DNA of 64,000 bases from Argentina anserina (Eukaryota > Streptophyta > Magnoliopsida > Rosales > Rosaceae): the NCBI RefSeq assembly GCF_933775445.1, contig NC_065877.1, forward strand, positions 29,574,001 through 29,638,000, read 5' to 3'. Positions 45,324 through 58,377 of this stretch are shown here, in pieces. Below the pieces are notes generated by a model. That model ran no database searches. It had not been told where the DNA came from and saw nothing but the letters and a program-made list of their open reading frames with translations. A program made the position numbers and the translations under genes. Position 1 is the first letter of the stretch. The number at the start of each line of letters is the position of its first letter.

Positions 45324-48300
45324 ATGGCGACTTCTCCAGCCTCCACCGCCTCTCCGCTCCAACGCCTCTCCACCTTCAAAAGCCCCACCACCCCCTCCGC
45401 CGCTGCCGCGTCCCCGCTCGAAACCTTCGCCGCCGATCCCATTTTCTCGGCCTTCCTCTCCCCTTCCTTCTCCTCCACCTCCTTCTCCTCCGCCGCCCTC
45501 TCCTCCGGCTCCCCCGCCTCCACCGCCGAGAAGCTCCAGCACGCCATCCGCCTCCTCGAGTCCCAGCTCCGCTCCGAGGTCCTCTCCCGCCACTCCGACC
45601 TCCTCTCTCAGCTCTCCTCCCTCCAGCACGCCGACCACGCCCTCTCCACCGTCCGATCCTCCGTCCACTCCCTCCAGTCCTCCCTCCGCCACACCCGATC
45701 CGAGCTCTCCGACCCCCTCCGCTCCATCTCCGCCCTCACTCTCCAGCTCTCCCACCTCCACTCCACCTCCGAGCTCCTCCACCACACCCTCCGCGCCCTC
45801 CGCCTCTCCAAGAAGCTCCGCGACCTCGCCGCCGCCGACAATCTCGATCTCGCCAAGGCCGCGCAGCTCCACTGCGAGATCCTCTCCCTCTACGACGAGT
45901 ACGACCTCGCCGGAGTCGATGTCGTGGAGGAGGAGCTCGCTTACGTCAGAGACACCGGCGACAAGCTCCGCGGCGCGGCCATGAAGGCCTTGGAGGTTGG
46001 GATGGAGGGTTTGAACCAAGGTGAGGTGGCGATCGGTCTGCAGGTGTTCTACAATCTCGGAGAGCTGAAGCAAGCAATGGAGGAGCTGATTGGGAAGTAC
46101 AAGGGTATGGGAGTGAAGAGTATCAGTGTGGCATTGGATATGAAGGCCATTTCGGGGTCGGTGGGGAGCGGGTTTGGGCCTGGAGGGATTAGAGGGAGTG
46201 GGACACCGCAGATTGGCGGCGGAGCGAAGGCGAGGGAGGGACTGTGGCAGAGAATGGGGATGTGTATGGAGCAGTTGCATTCTATTATGGTGGCTGTGTG
46301 GCATTTGCAGAAGGTGCTGTCGAAGAAGAGGGATCCGTTTACGCATGTGTTGCTGCTTGATGAGGTTATTAAGGTGAGGGCAAATGTGTGCTGACTTGTT
46401 GCTATTCAGTTATTGGATTGCTAGTGAATTTACTATCTTCGGATATAGTTATGTGCGATGTGCTGAGTAATAGTTTGCTATCTTATATGAAATGAGAGTG
46501 GAGGCCAAGAATTATAGGTGCGTAGTGTGGTGTGTAAAGTAGTTGGGACAGATGTATAGTTAATTAGCTGAGGTGGTGTTCATGAAATAGTATTAGATGT
46601 TCCGTGTTGGGAGATGGATGTGGCTGTACTAGGTGGTACTGTAACAAGGGAAGATTGATAAAGAGAAGTGGACATTACCTTTTAACTAAGTTGTGTGGTT
46701 CTACTTGGTTAGATCTGCAAGTAGCCATATTTGCAGTTGTTCTTATGGTGTTGTTGGATTTCAACTGGAAATGGTTCACATCACATCTTACAATATTTGG
46801 CCCAAAGGAATATGATATAGTTTATGTTTCTCTTGCCGATGTCTGACCAATGGGCTGTCTTTAGTTGAAGTTGATTTTTCATCCGTTTTACGCTCCACTA
46901 AATTCTCACTAACGAGAACAGTCAATATAACCTTGTATCAGGGACTGTATAGATTGTTTCAATATACTTTACAAAGAGATCATTAGTTTTCTTTGAGTAC
47001 AGTGTCAATTTCATATGAAGTTCATCTGATAGTAGTTAATTGGTAATGATTGATATTCTTGCTGCTAATATTTACTTCTTATCCTGTCTAAGATCATAAA
47101 TGTTCTTACATTGTACTCTACTTTTACTTCTTAGGAAGGGGAGCCCATGATAACAGATAGAGTGTGGGAGGCCCTTGTGAAGGCTTTTGCCAACCAAATG
47201 AAATCTGCTTTCTCTGCATCAAGTTTTGTGAAAGAGATATTCACCATGGGGTATCCAAAGCTTTTTGCGATGATAGATAATCTTCTTGAAAGGGTTTCAC
47301 GTGACACAGATGTGAAAGGGGTTCTACCAGCTATTACTTCAGAGGGAAAAGAACAACTGGTGGCAGCTGTTGATATTTTCCAGACTTCATTCTTGGCTCT
47401 CTGTCTTGGTCGTCTCTCAGATCTTGTGAATAATGTATTTCCTGTATCCAGCCGTGGGAGTGTACCCTCTAAAGACCATATATCTAGAATCATTTCAAGG
47501 ATTCAGGAAGAAATAGAATCTGTTCAGCTGGATGCACGCCTGACTCTTCTTGTATTACATGAGATTGGCAAGGTTCTCCTACTAGTTGCTGAACGAGCTG
47601 AATACCAGGTGATTTATCTTGCTTAATGTTTGACATTTGTTTGCCTAGGAAAGTGACAATTCTTTTCTTAGTAAAAGTTGTCAGTTTGACATAAGGAGCT
47701 CAACATTTATAAAATCCATTGTAGTTTCTCTATTCCCTCAATCCACAAGTTAAGGTTCACAGTGGTCGCTTAAGTTTTTCATTAAGTTCAAGAAAGCACA
47801 GAAAAGGAACATATGACGATAAACATAAAATGAAACAATTAAGTGAGATGTATGAGGTTCTAGGTTTTTTGCATACATATTCTGGGAGATTTTTGGCTTA
47901 TCAATTAATCATCACGGTACAAAAGATTGGTACTAGGTGTATTTCTAGACAGTATACAGTTATGTTGAGATTCTGTTAGTATGTCCAGTAATTTCAGGCG
48001 ATGTTGGAATTTTGCTCATTATATGAATGCATTGGCACGACAGATATCAGCTGGTCCTGAAGCACGGCAAGTCAATGGTCCTGCAACTCCTGCCCAACTC
48101 AAGAACTTTGTTTTATGTCAACATCTCCAGGAAATTCATACACGTATATCGTCAATGATTAGTGGACTGCCCACTATTGCCTCAGATGTGCTGTCGCCGG
48201 CATTAGGTGCAATTTATGGGGTTGCTTGTGATTCAGTGACAACCTTGTTTCAAGCCATGCTTGATCGTCTTGAATCTTGCATCTTGCAAATTCATGAACA

Positions 48301-48979
48301 GAAATTTGGTGTGCTAGGCATGGATGCTGCTATGGATAACAATGCATCACCTTACATGGAGGAGTTGCAGAAGTGCATTCTTCACTTCCGGAGTGAGTTC
48401 CTGTCTAGGCTGTTGCCTTCAAAAACGGCAACTGTGGGAGTAGAGACCATATGCACTAGACTTGTTAGGAGCATGGCAGCAAGGGTTTTAATATTTTTTA
48501 TCAGGCACGCTTCTCTTGTTAGACCCCTTTCAGAATCAGGGAAGCTGAGGATGGCTAGGGACATGGCTGAGTTGGAATTAGCTGTAGGCCAGAACTTGTT
48601 TCCTGTGGAGCAACTTGGTGCACCATATAGAGCTCTTCGAGCATTCCGGCCTCTCATTTTCTTGGACACGTCCCAACTAGGATCTTCCCCACTTCTTCAA
48701 GACCTTCCACCAAGTGTCATACTTCACCATATATACTCTCGAGGTCCCGATGAACTGCAATCACCACTGCAGAGGAACAAGCTAACACCTCTGCAATACT
48801 CCCTGTGGCTAGATTCTCAAGGAGAGGACCAGGTTTGGAAGGGTATTAAGGCAACACTTGATGACTATGCTACACATGTAAGGGCCAGAGGAGACAAAGA
48901 GTTTAGCCCTGTGTATCCTCTAATGCTTCAATTGGGGTCATTGTTGACAGAAAATGCTCCTGAAACCCAAAAGCCTTGA
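45324..48979 (+). CDS. COG5: Conserved oligomeric Golgi complex subunit 5 (COG5), 3 exons
   Basis: Subunit of the COG tethering complex (lobe B, with COG6, COG7 and COG8), which guides retrograde vesicles within the Golgi and supports glycosylation and cell-wall traffic. Exons 45324-46373, 47135-47608 and 48044-48979 join in frame to 819 residues; Arabidopsis COG5 is about 830. Matching stretches include SSAALSSGSPASTAEKL, SKKRDPFTHVLLLDEVIK, SSFVKEIFTMGYPKL, DTDVKGVLPAI, VGQNLFPVEQLGAPYRALRA and GDKEFSPVYPLMLQ. The N-terminal third is Ser/Pro-rich, then coiled-coil-like text (residues about 70-200). The start ATG at 45324 fits the family; the frame is open upstream to 45282 without an ATG. 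Junctions VIK|EGEPM and YQ|ISAGPE match the family. Peripheral Golgi membrane protein, no transmembrane segment. Confidence 0.95.
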
Positions 48980-51470
48980 TGTCCATTCACTTCCTGTATG
49001 GTTCTCGCTTGAGAAGCAAGCTTCAGGCAGGTTGCTTTTCAGGAAAAATGTTGTAGATGGGGATAATTGCAGATACATCCTAAAGAATTCTAACACTTCC
49101 ATCGGCAACTGTGAGGTACACAAGTTTTCTTTACTAGCGCTGCATCATCTTCCAGCCAATCATTTTGTTGTTCTTCAGGTGTTAGGTCTATACTGATAAG
49201 TAAATTGTGAGGGCTTAGTAGCTTTTGAACTCTGCATGACAGCAGGCGGACTCCAGTTGGTTAGATTCTTTGTAATTGTTTTTTTTTTCTGTTCTTTCTC
49301 TTTCACCCTTTTGTGGTGCAAATCAAATAGATATGCATATATTAAAATGTAATGCTTCGTTGGTGCTCAGATTATATGAACTTTTCATTTCATTATATTA
49401 CTGCATAAACTTTTGCAGCCACTTCTACCGTAAGCAAACATTCCACTCTGATCATCTGTTGTTTCATGTTTGAATGAGACCTTCTCTGTTATTCTGGAGG
49501 ATTGGCGGATTATTATGAGAAGTTGAGAACAATAAAAGAAAACCGTTAATGACCTTCTCTAAAGTCTAAGCTACCATGTATTCATTAATGATAGTAATAT
49601 GACTTGATGAGTTTGAAATCTGTTTAAATTTCTACAAAGAAACTATATAGAGATTTCTGTAGAGATTGAATGGTTTGCTAACTAGACTCGTGAAAACACA
49701 GAGGATTTGACACGAGGTTTGTCTTAGTTTGAATCGGTTTGATGCATATATATGCTGCCAACCTTTTTGCAACTGCACTGCTAAACTATGTTTCCTGCAA
49801 CTATTATGATGTGAAAGATGGCATCCTCTGGATTTCTGAGTTGGTATATTGACATACTGTTGAATGAAATCTTCACATTACAATATATTCAGGTTACACC
49901 TATGAATCTGATAAAGAATGTTCCAGATTAAGAGATAAACTTGATGGTTCAAAATGCTCCATATCAACCTCCATTCAATAATGTAGCAGCAACATTTGGT
50001 ACATGTTATTTCTTAGGATATTCTTCATGAGAATTCAACTCTTCAGTACTCTATTTCAGATTTTGCTCCTTCAACGTGTTCATTATCTGTAGCAATTACA
50101 GATCATATCTTCTGAAGAGTCAAGACCAAAAACCCGTTCATGAACCAAAGCCAAGTTTAGTTATCTTGAATTGAGCTAGGTTCCCCTCTTTGTCACTGGA
50201 GTGAATTTAGTTGAAGCGTCTGTTTTGTCTAGCACTGTTGAAATTGCTTTGCTGGGAACCTAATACATACAAACACTAGCATACAGTCTTTAGGGAGAGT
50301 CATGGTGATGACTTATCATCCACGTTGATCATACAATTTATAAGCTTATATTATTTCTATTCATTACAGCTAAACAAAAGCATATTTGTTTCCTATTCAA
50401 ACTTGTGGAGTTGCTTGTACTCATGGTTACAGTGACCATCCGTACCTTGTAGATTAAAATGAAACTCCGTATTTAAATGAATACCCGGGATATGTTTTTT
50501 TTTTTATGAAATTTCATCAGATCGAGAAAATTTAGTATAATTTCATAAATTTTTGAGTAAGATATATAACATAACGAGAATGGTATATAACTAAGAAGAT
50601 TTGAAACCACTCATTCCAATTTTGTCATAATCAAACAATCACAAGGTTACCTGCATAGAATTTGATTATGAATATTGCAGTGGCAAGATAGAACTTACTA
50701 AAGTCCACAAGCAGTCGGGATCATAAGGCTGCAGTATTCCTGGGAGACCGGCTAGTTCTCTAATCAACCACTTAAGAAAATGACCTTTTCTCTTATTAAT
50801 TAAGTGATCCTAAGAAAATGACTTCCTTCGACAACACTTCATCTATCTTCATTACTGCAATGTGGCACAGTGTTATTTGAAGTTAGCAAATAGTTTAAGA
50901 CAGCCAAAACCAAAATCCCAGATTGCATATGTGACACCTATGATGTGACATTGAGGCTAGCAACGAGCATTCACACATCCCTGTTCTAATAACACATCTA
51001 ATTTCTAATTTCTGCTTCATAAAACAAGTAAATAATGACTAAACTCCCACGTAAGTACCTGGTGTCCTCCGATCCTTTGTTTATTTTTCTTGATTACTTG
51101 AAGCAGAATTAATAATTATGCAGCATATATAATTGATTCTAAATAGTTGGCGGCGTGCCCTGGATGCTTTTCTACCCTATATGGCATTACGTACATACAG
51201 TGTTGTATTATTCCACAGTAAAAACCACCCTCTTAAATTGACCAATGTCTACGTCTGCTTCCATGTAAATCCAAACCCTAGCATTTCCTTTGGTTTGATG
51301 GCTCATTCTCTGAAAATGAGAGTATGATTTCAGTTTGGTCAATATGGATTATTCCTGTTATCGAGCTTTCTTTCTACTATTAAAAAAAACCTACATCATT
51401 TTCAGCATCTGTAAATTTGTGTCTTATTCTGTTACCACCACCTTTAGACAATCTCCCTTGTTAGCCTTAA
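48980..51470. other. Intergenic: COG5 3' flank and VQ gene upstream region
   Basis: About 2.5 kb. 48980-49300 is probably COG5 3' UTR. The rest is AT-rich with short frames that show no family resemblance (for example 51133-51327). No transposon ends found. Confidence 0.5.
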
Positions 51471-51478
51471 TATTTATA
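51471..51478 (+). promoter_or_regulatory. Candidate TATA box of the VQ gene
   Basis: TATTTATA, 94 nt before the ATG at 51565; the spacing is right for a short plant leader. Confidence 0.5.
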
Positions 51479-51564
51479 GCTCTTGAAGCATCCATTTTAG
51501 CATAATATCTGGAGTTGAATCCTAGGCAGGCAGCTAAGACAGCTAAGTAGAATTGCTAGAAACT

Positions 51565-52137
51565 ATGGTGAAGAAAGTAAGCCAAACATCGGTGAAAATA
51601 TCTAAGAAGGAGAAGAAGGAGTTTAACAGTTTGATTAGACTCCTGAGGCCTAAAGTCTACATCACTGACTGCTCAAGCTTCAAGTCCCTGGTGCAAGACC
51701 TCACTGGCAATCGAAGCTCGAATATCTCAGTCACTACTTCCTCATCACGCCCTCGGCAACAGCAAAGAGTACCAGTTGTAGATGTCGAGGAGTATCAAGT
51801 AGAGCCTGAAAGGAGCACTAGCAGTGTTGATGTCTCAACTGATGCATCATTTGATTCTTCCGAGCTGTGGATTGAAGAAATGTTTATGAATGACCATGAA
51901 TTAAACCAACTGTGTGATCAGAGGTTCTCAGATGATAGTCATGATATTACAACAACAAACAGTTTAGAAGGTTCATCACCTTCGACAGCAGACCAAATGG
52001 TGGATATGTTTCCAATTCAAGATCTTGAGTCCTGGCTTTTGGGTAGTGAACCATTCTACCCTTTCAATATTGATAGTTATGGCCAAATTGATCAAGAGGT
52101 CAGCATATTTGACTATGAGCTGTCAGGGCAACTATGA
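51565..52137 (+). CDS. VQ motif-containing protein, single exon
   Basis: Plant transcription co-regulator; VQ proteins bind WRKY factors (groups I and IIc) in the nucleus and are often MAP kinase substrates in defence and development. 190 residues from the ATG at 51565; an open frame back to 51553 has no ATG. The VQ motif FKSLVQDLTG is at residues 39-48, preceded by RPKVYITDCSS. The N-terminus is lysine-rich (ISKKEKKEF), a possible nuclear signal. After the motif come a Ser-rich stretch and an acidic C-terminal half (LWIEEMF, DMFPIQDLESWLLG), which could activate transcription. Intronless, as most VQ genes are. The closest Arabidopsis member cannot be fixed from memory. Confidence 0.9.
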   Translation: MVKKVSQTSVKISKKEKKEFNSLIRLLRPKVYITDCSSFKSLVQDLTGNRSSNISVTTSSSRPRQQQRVPVVDVEEYQVEPERSTSSVDVSTDASFDSSELWIEEMFMNDHELNQLCDQRFSDDSHDITTTNSLEGSSPSTADQMVDMFPIQDLESWLLGSEPFYPFNIDSYGQIDQEVSIFDYELSGQL

Positions 52138-52257
52138 TCAGATTAAATGTCGTTTTAGTATTCATTCTGTACACTGAAAATTCTGCTCTATCGAACTTCA
52201 GCTAGTACACATATGTTCATAGCTATCGATGTATTACTCCTGTGTATGTTAATTCTT

Positions 52258-52260
<3 letters not shown>

Positions 52261-52334
<74 letters not shown>
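52261..52334. repeat. (AT)26(AG)11 microsatellite in the VQ gene 3' flank
   Basis: An uninterrupted AT run followed directly by an AG run, 124 bp after the VQ stop codon, so probably within or next to its 3' UTR. Confidence 0.95.
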
Positions 52335-55300
52335 CCTCATTTCTGCTTTTACAAATTACTGTCTTTGTAATTTGTTCAATCTAGACTTTGTACGCATCAG
52401 CATTTGGTAAAAATAGTGAATTTTGTAAGGTTTGTTCATAGTACTTCTACCTAACAAGGTTCTACATGAAAATTTATAGGAGCATCCAGTCTTATTTTCC
52501 TTTCATATAATATCCAAACCTTTGTATAAAAAACACCTCGGTTTATGTCACCAATTGATGGAGTTAAATACCAACACCAGTCTGGTTTGAAGAATTGTCA
52601 AAAGACAGATTATTAAGCTGAAGCTCAGTTTAATTGTGCTTCTGTACCTTCACTTCCGACCTGGATAAGCTAAGTATCCATTTCTTTTGTAATGTTTCTA
52701 GTATTACAAGATAGGTGCCACGCGCTTCGCCGCGGGTTGATAATTTGAGATTAGCAACAAAACTGTACATAATCACTAGTTTTTATATTTTTAAAATATT
52801 CAGAATGAGAATGAAAATCAAGTCGGAATCTAATTTATGTCACATAAAATAGTATTCAATTGCTCTGCTTCAACTTGTTGCTTGATGCTTTGAATGTAGT
52901 GGACCTGCTGATTGGTTTGATGTTACAATGGTAGAATAAAATGATGATAAGTATAGGTATCATAATTTTCTAAAATTGGCAAAATAATTTGATTTTCATA
53001 ACGATGGACCACATGAAATAATTATACTTCTATTGTGGAAAGATAAACTAAACAATATAGCATGCTACTTCAAAAAGGTAAACTAAATTTTGAAAAAAAA
53101 AAATAATAAATAGGATACAATACTTGATCACCAAAGGACCAAAAAAAAAAAGATCAATTACTGTTATAACTTATAAGTAAGGGTATTGTGCAACACAACA
53201 TGAAATCATACCATGATCACAATCAATTATCCTTCTTCCAATACCACTGTCATCAAAGGGAGAACCATCTTCATTAAGGCAACATACATGTAAACAAACA
53301 CGATGTATAACTGACTTGGGGTTATAAAGAAGAAGATTGTGCACCTACTGATTAGATCGAGAGGGCAAAAGATCATTCGTCACTGAATTGTTTTAAAACT
53401 AATGCCGAATATCTACACATACATCTATCTATACATTCAATGGACAAAACTGATCTAAGAGCAAAAATGGCATATGATGTCAAAATGAAAGATTTGTTGA
53501 TAACATAAAATTACTCGCAAAGACTTGAAGAACTCACCAAACTGCTCCTACTCTGTTATTAATCACATATCTCCAACTATGATATCTGCAAATACAAAAG
53601 CACGTCAGTCACTAATTAATGTTAAAACTTTAAAATGAAAATTACTAAATTCTTTTAAAGCACCATGATTTCCCAATTTAAGATATCCCTCGTGCAATTC
53701 ATATATCTTTTCTAATTAACTATATCGAATTATCGATATATTTTCTTTTTACAATGATGGCCAATAATGCATCACATTATAAATACAATTATTTACACTC
53801 ATTTATTTGTTTTTCTCCAACACCCACATTATTAGCAATTGGTACTTTTTCACATAATCTCGAATTGAATAAAACTATGCTCATTCATTCCTCATATTAG
53901 AATGTTCATTTGTCATTCGTTATGAAAATATTATTCTTTATTATCTCGTGTAGAATTTTTATTGTCAGGAATCATTGTTTATTTAAGGATTCTCATGTAG
54001 CCTCTACCGTCTCCAAACCATGTACAAAGAAAGAAAAGGTACACTACATGCACTTTTTTAGTAGACCTAACTAACCCTGACAACTACAACCTGCACACAC
54101 AGCCTATGAAGATATAGTTGCCCTCTAAATCAAAGTTCAAACTACTGAGTTCTTTGTCACAACTTGCAATTAATCAAAATTTAATTTCACGATTACAAAA
54201 ATGGTGGAAACAAAGTCATTAGACCTTAAGAAGAATCAACCACCCCATTTTGGCGAATAGTATGAGAGGGGGGAGAGTATGCTTCCTTTACTTCCCGGCT
54301 TTTCTAAGAACCCACAAACAAAAATCCAAAATAAAGTAGTTCATTCAAAAAAGCACATTTATTTCGATCTAGAAAAGAAAACCCGGTGATCATCAACATG
54401 CAATAAAAATAATGAATAACAATAATCATTTATATGCAATCAATCATCATGACATCAATTCCACAACACTACTATAGAACCTAAGCGCAATGAAAAACTA
54501 AGAACTTGCTTCGTTGATTCTACGATTAAGGCTGAATGAAGGAATTTATAAACTGTTTGTTGGGTTCAAATTCGTAATATTGATGAAGTAATCAATACAA
54601 AATCACCATTAGCAAAGAAGTTAGCAAGATCAATCCTAAATGCAGTTTTAATGATTTTATTACACATAATCAAAAGATCAGTTGGATACCTTCTTGTTCT
54701 TCACTTGTCATTTTAAATTCCTGGGAGATTGATAGCCACATCCACCAACAACGAAATCCTTCTAGTTCTAATGATGCGGAGTGTAGTTGGGCAGACGAAA
54801 AAGACCAGACGACTACGCTGGGAAGGTTCTCTTCGTTGGGTTCTGGAAACTGCCCATCCGCCCTCATTTGGTTTATTAAAGGGGCTGGAATGAATATTCC
54901 ATCTTTAAATTTGGGTGAATGAGTGACTTATGAAAACCAAATGATGAAATAAAAGATAAAATAGAACCAACCAAACTCTACCGCAACTAATAGCATTAGC
55001 TTTTAACCACAACAAAGACCAAACAAAAACAATCAACAACCTACATTTAGAAACAAAGAAACAATTAGGAACACAATGTTAACAACTACCTCTGAGGATA
55101 TGAGGACAAAGCAATAGGAGGGAAAAAAAAGCACAGAGAGAGCAATACTTATCTTGATCTTCATAACAATGCAATATGGGCTCCACTGTAACCCCAACCC
55201 CCTCTCCAATGCTTCTATTAACCTTATAGTGAGAAGAATAACAACCTCATTTAAAGACTTATGACTAACACAAAAGATATATATAAATATGAAAAAGCTA

Positions 55301-55654
55301 AAAACAAAATAGATTCAAAACACCCCTATTAGATAGTGAGCATGTGCAACAAGGTGAGATTACGCGCTTTCCTTTTAAATGGATTCTCAAATCTAGAACC
55401 AAATAGATATATTACCTTAGACCACCATCAAGTGTTGACAAAAATCATGATCTCTATTTATTTCGTTTACATTATAAATTATAATCACTTAAGAAAATTA
55501 AGGTATTTTTTTTCTCAATTGGCAACGTTTCGAAAAATTTTAGAGGCCTAAACCCTAAAGCTACCATATGCAAAATCATGGAAAGAAAAGGATTTCTAGC
55601 CCAAATATATATGTTGACCAATTTTAAGTTGAATAAGGGTAAACCAAAGTAAGT
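52335..55654. other. Repeat-like AT-rich intergenic region; no gene seen
   Basis: 3.3 kb without a recognisable gene. A GC-rich hairpin-like motif (CCACGCGCTTCGCCGCGG, 52718-52735) resembles hairpins near Helitron ends but lacks a clear CTRR-T end. The minus frame at 54670-54867 (65 residues) has no known relative and no promoter signals that I can name. Confidence 0.4.
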
Positions 55655-57689
55655 CATCCGAATATGCTAATCCCCACCTGCAGAACTATCTCATACACCA
55701 TCGAATTGGTGCACCAGGATTGTAAACACAAACCCCGTAAGCTTTTCAGCCCGTATGAGTAAACCAACAGTAAACATACATTGCATACAAAGGAAATATG
55801 TCAAATAACATTTAAAGACAAACGTACTCATACGACACTGGGCAACCCATCTGTTACCAAAATCATTTAAAAACATGGGTACTCATGAGACTTAGGCAAC
55901 CCATATGTTACCCCTCATGCAGTACACCGACATGCACTGGGCAACCCATCTGGTTACCTAAAATCATGTAAAACATGGGTACTCATGAGACTCAGGTACT
56001 CATCTGTTACCCCTCATGCAGTACACCGACATACAGACTAGAGTTCTAACTGAATTGTAAACAACACCCGGCCAAGGCTCTGTTCCGATTACTGCCAACA
56101 CGTCCGGAGACAGGTCCGAAGACAAAAAAAACATGTCCGAAGACAGAAAACACATCTGAAGACAGAAAAAAAAACACGTCCGAAGACAGAAAATATTTTA
56201 ACAAGACTCAATGTTAAAACCACGTACAATAACAATCCACCCATGTTATTGTACTACAACAAAGCGATTTTTGCTCAAATAAAATAAATATAATTGCCAC
56301 AGTATAATTCATTTGGAAATAAGAACGTAACAATATATAATATAGCAACCCATATATATGTATCGTATTTACCATTTTATACACATACACAACCTACTAT
56401 ATTATATACATGTCATAGTTCGATGTTTTAAAGAAAACGTAAATATGAGTCACTGCTAAGGGTAGACTCGACATAGTGAGATTTACTCACATTTACCACA
56501 GTTCATAATCACTAAAACCCTTTTAAAATCATTTATTAAAATAACGTTTCACTTACCTATGAATCGTAGATGATCAAGTTCAAGTAATTTAAACTAAAAC
56601 ATATTTTTAAAATAATTTTATAAACTAGTGATGCAACGACTATGGTGAAAACTCAAACTAAATTCAATAATTATAATACTACTTCGATCATGATGATCAT
56701 TATGAGGTTTAATCACTTTATTTCCCGCGTGCAACTTCCACGGCACCGAAAACGATTCCCTCACTCGTTTCGTCGGTCACATAATAGCATGATATAATGC
56801 TTAGAAAACGATACGTAAAATATCAGATGACGATTTTTGTACAGCTAAATTCTGTTCATAAAATATTGTTCATGTTTTACTGTTTACTAAACACTGTACA
56901 AGTTTACTGTTTTACGAAACACTGTTCATGAATATTGTTTACTGTAACTGTTCATGACACTGTTCATGTGGCGCCACTGTTTCCCGACCACTACCAATGA
57001 CCACCAAATTTCACCACCACAATTTAAATGACATTCCTAACAACTTTCTAGTTCACCAAAAAGTCTAATTCTGAGTCTAAACACTTCAATTTAACAAAAA
57101 CTGAAAAGCCCAAATTTAAAACCTATGATTTCTTTTCTTTGATTCTCCTAGTACACAACGACTTGGGTTAAATGTTGTGGAGGGTTTGTAGTATAGAATG
57201 AGACATTCAAAATGGGATAAGAATCTTACCGATTGGTTGCCGGAGGAGGGAGATCTGACAAGTTGAAGTTCGGCAAAATATGCATTTTCGGGGGAATTTC
57301 CGGGATTCATCACTCCCAAACGGCGGCGAGATGGCGGGTGGCGCTGTCATCAATCGACATGGGACACAACAACCTTTCAAACGTGACCGGTGCACCGCAC
57401 TATGGTGGCCGGACGAGGGAGATCCCGCGGCCCAAAGTCAGCCGCTCGGGGAGAGAAAAATCTGGGATTTTCGGGTGTGAACAGTTTCCGTGAACAGTAC
57501 CGAACAATAAATCTTTCGAACCCAATGAGTTAAAATTCAACTCTTAGACTCGTCAAATTGAACATTCCCGAACAATAAATCTTTCGAACCCTTTCGTTTT
57601 CATCCTCGTGAAATAAATTTGGACAATGACCAACTTAATAATATCAGAGAACTCATTAGAAATTAGATATGAATTTTCGGGGTATTACA
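55655..57689. mobile_element. 5'-truncated relative of the 2.8-kb solo LTR
   Basis: From about 55660 the text follows the LTR at 24809-27609 (CACCATCGAATTGGTGCACC, then GATTGTAAACACAAACCC and ACTCATGAG/GGTTACC repeats) and ends GGGGTATTACA at 57689. The first 330 bp or so of the LTR, including the TGTAACGACCC start, is missing. The sequence AACAATAAATCTTTCGAACC is duplicated near the end (57504 and 57570). Confidence 0.75.
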
Positions 57690-57760
57690 TTTGTAGTGTA
57701 GCTTTAAGAATGAAAAATGAATATACCTCTTTGCGGCTTCCATTAGACTACCCAAATATA

Positions 57761-58171
57761 GGCCCAGACCTGAGGGTAGGCCTAGAGCCGTCGCCTCAGG
57801 CACCAAACCTCAAAGAGGGCACCAGAAACTCAAATAGGGAAATGAAATACTAAATACACAACTGATCTTTAGATTCATCGTCCGTCGAACACGGAAAATC
57901 CTATGGTTATTGAGATATTCTAGGTTGCATAATCGTAAGAATTGAAGGGTCGAATTACTAATCCATTATGTCTTGTAATTTCAGGGGGTTTTGGGTTTCT
58001 CTCTCTCTCTCTCTCTCAGCCGCAGTTCCTCTCACTCTATCCTCTAACTCTCTAAGTCGTATGTTCAAATTGAGTAGCTCCATGTCTCCAGGTCGAGGCT
58101 AATTTCAAGAAAGTAGAGGGCACCATTTTCATATCCCGCCTCAGGCCCCTCAAAGCTCAGGTACGGCCCTG
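57761..58171. mobile_element. MITE, 411 bp, with 10-bp target duplication
   Basis: CCCAAATATA occurs on both sides (57751-57760 and 58172-58181). Ends are inverted: left GGCCCAGACCTGAGG, right (reverse complement) GCAGGGCCGTACCTGAG, followed on both arms by GCCTGAGGC-like text. Duplication size suggests Mutator-like. It contains a (CT)n tract (57999-58018). No coding frame. Confidence 0.75.
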
Positions 58172-58181
58172 CCCAAATATA

Positions 58182-58377
58182 CATACAATTTCCCATTCAT
58201 CTTGCCGAAAAGGCAAGAAACAATAATGTAGCTTGTTGTGTGATCTTATGGACGGCAGTGACATAAACTTCCATTTGCTAAAACTAAAAGCAGGTGGTTT
58301 TTTTACAAGGAGTATGAGTCGAAAACTTGAAATCATGACATCTCACACTCATATTCACATTAAAATTTATGCAAGGG
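58182..58377. other. Short non-coding spacer
   Basis: Sequence between the 411-bp MITE and the minisatellite; nothing recognised. Confidence 0.4.

Noticed and set aside
45312..46346. 344-residue open frame on the minus strand opposite COG5 exon 1
   Set aside because: It is a by-product of the C-rich codons of COG5; its translation is low-complexity (Gly/Glu/Val repeats) and matches no family, whereas the plus strand gives a clear COG5.
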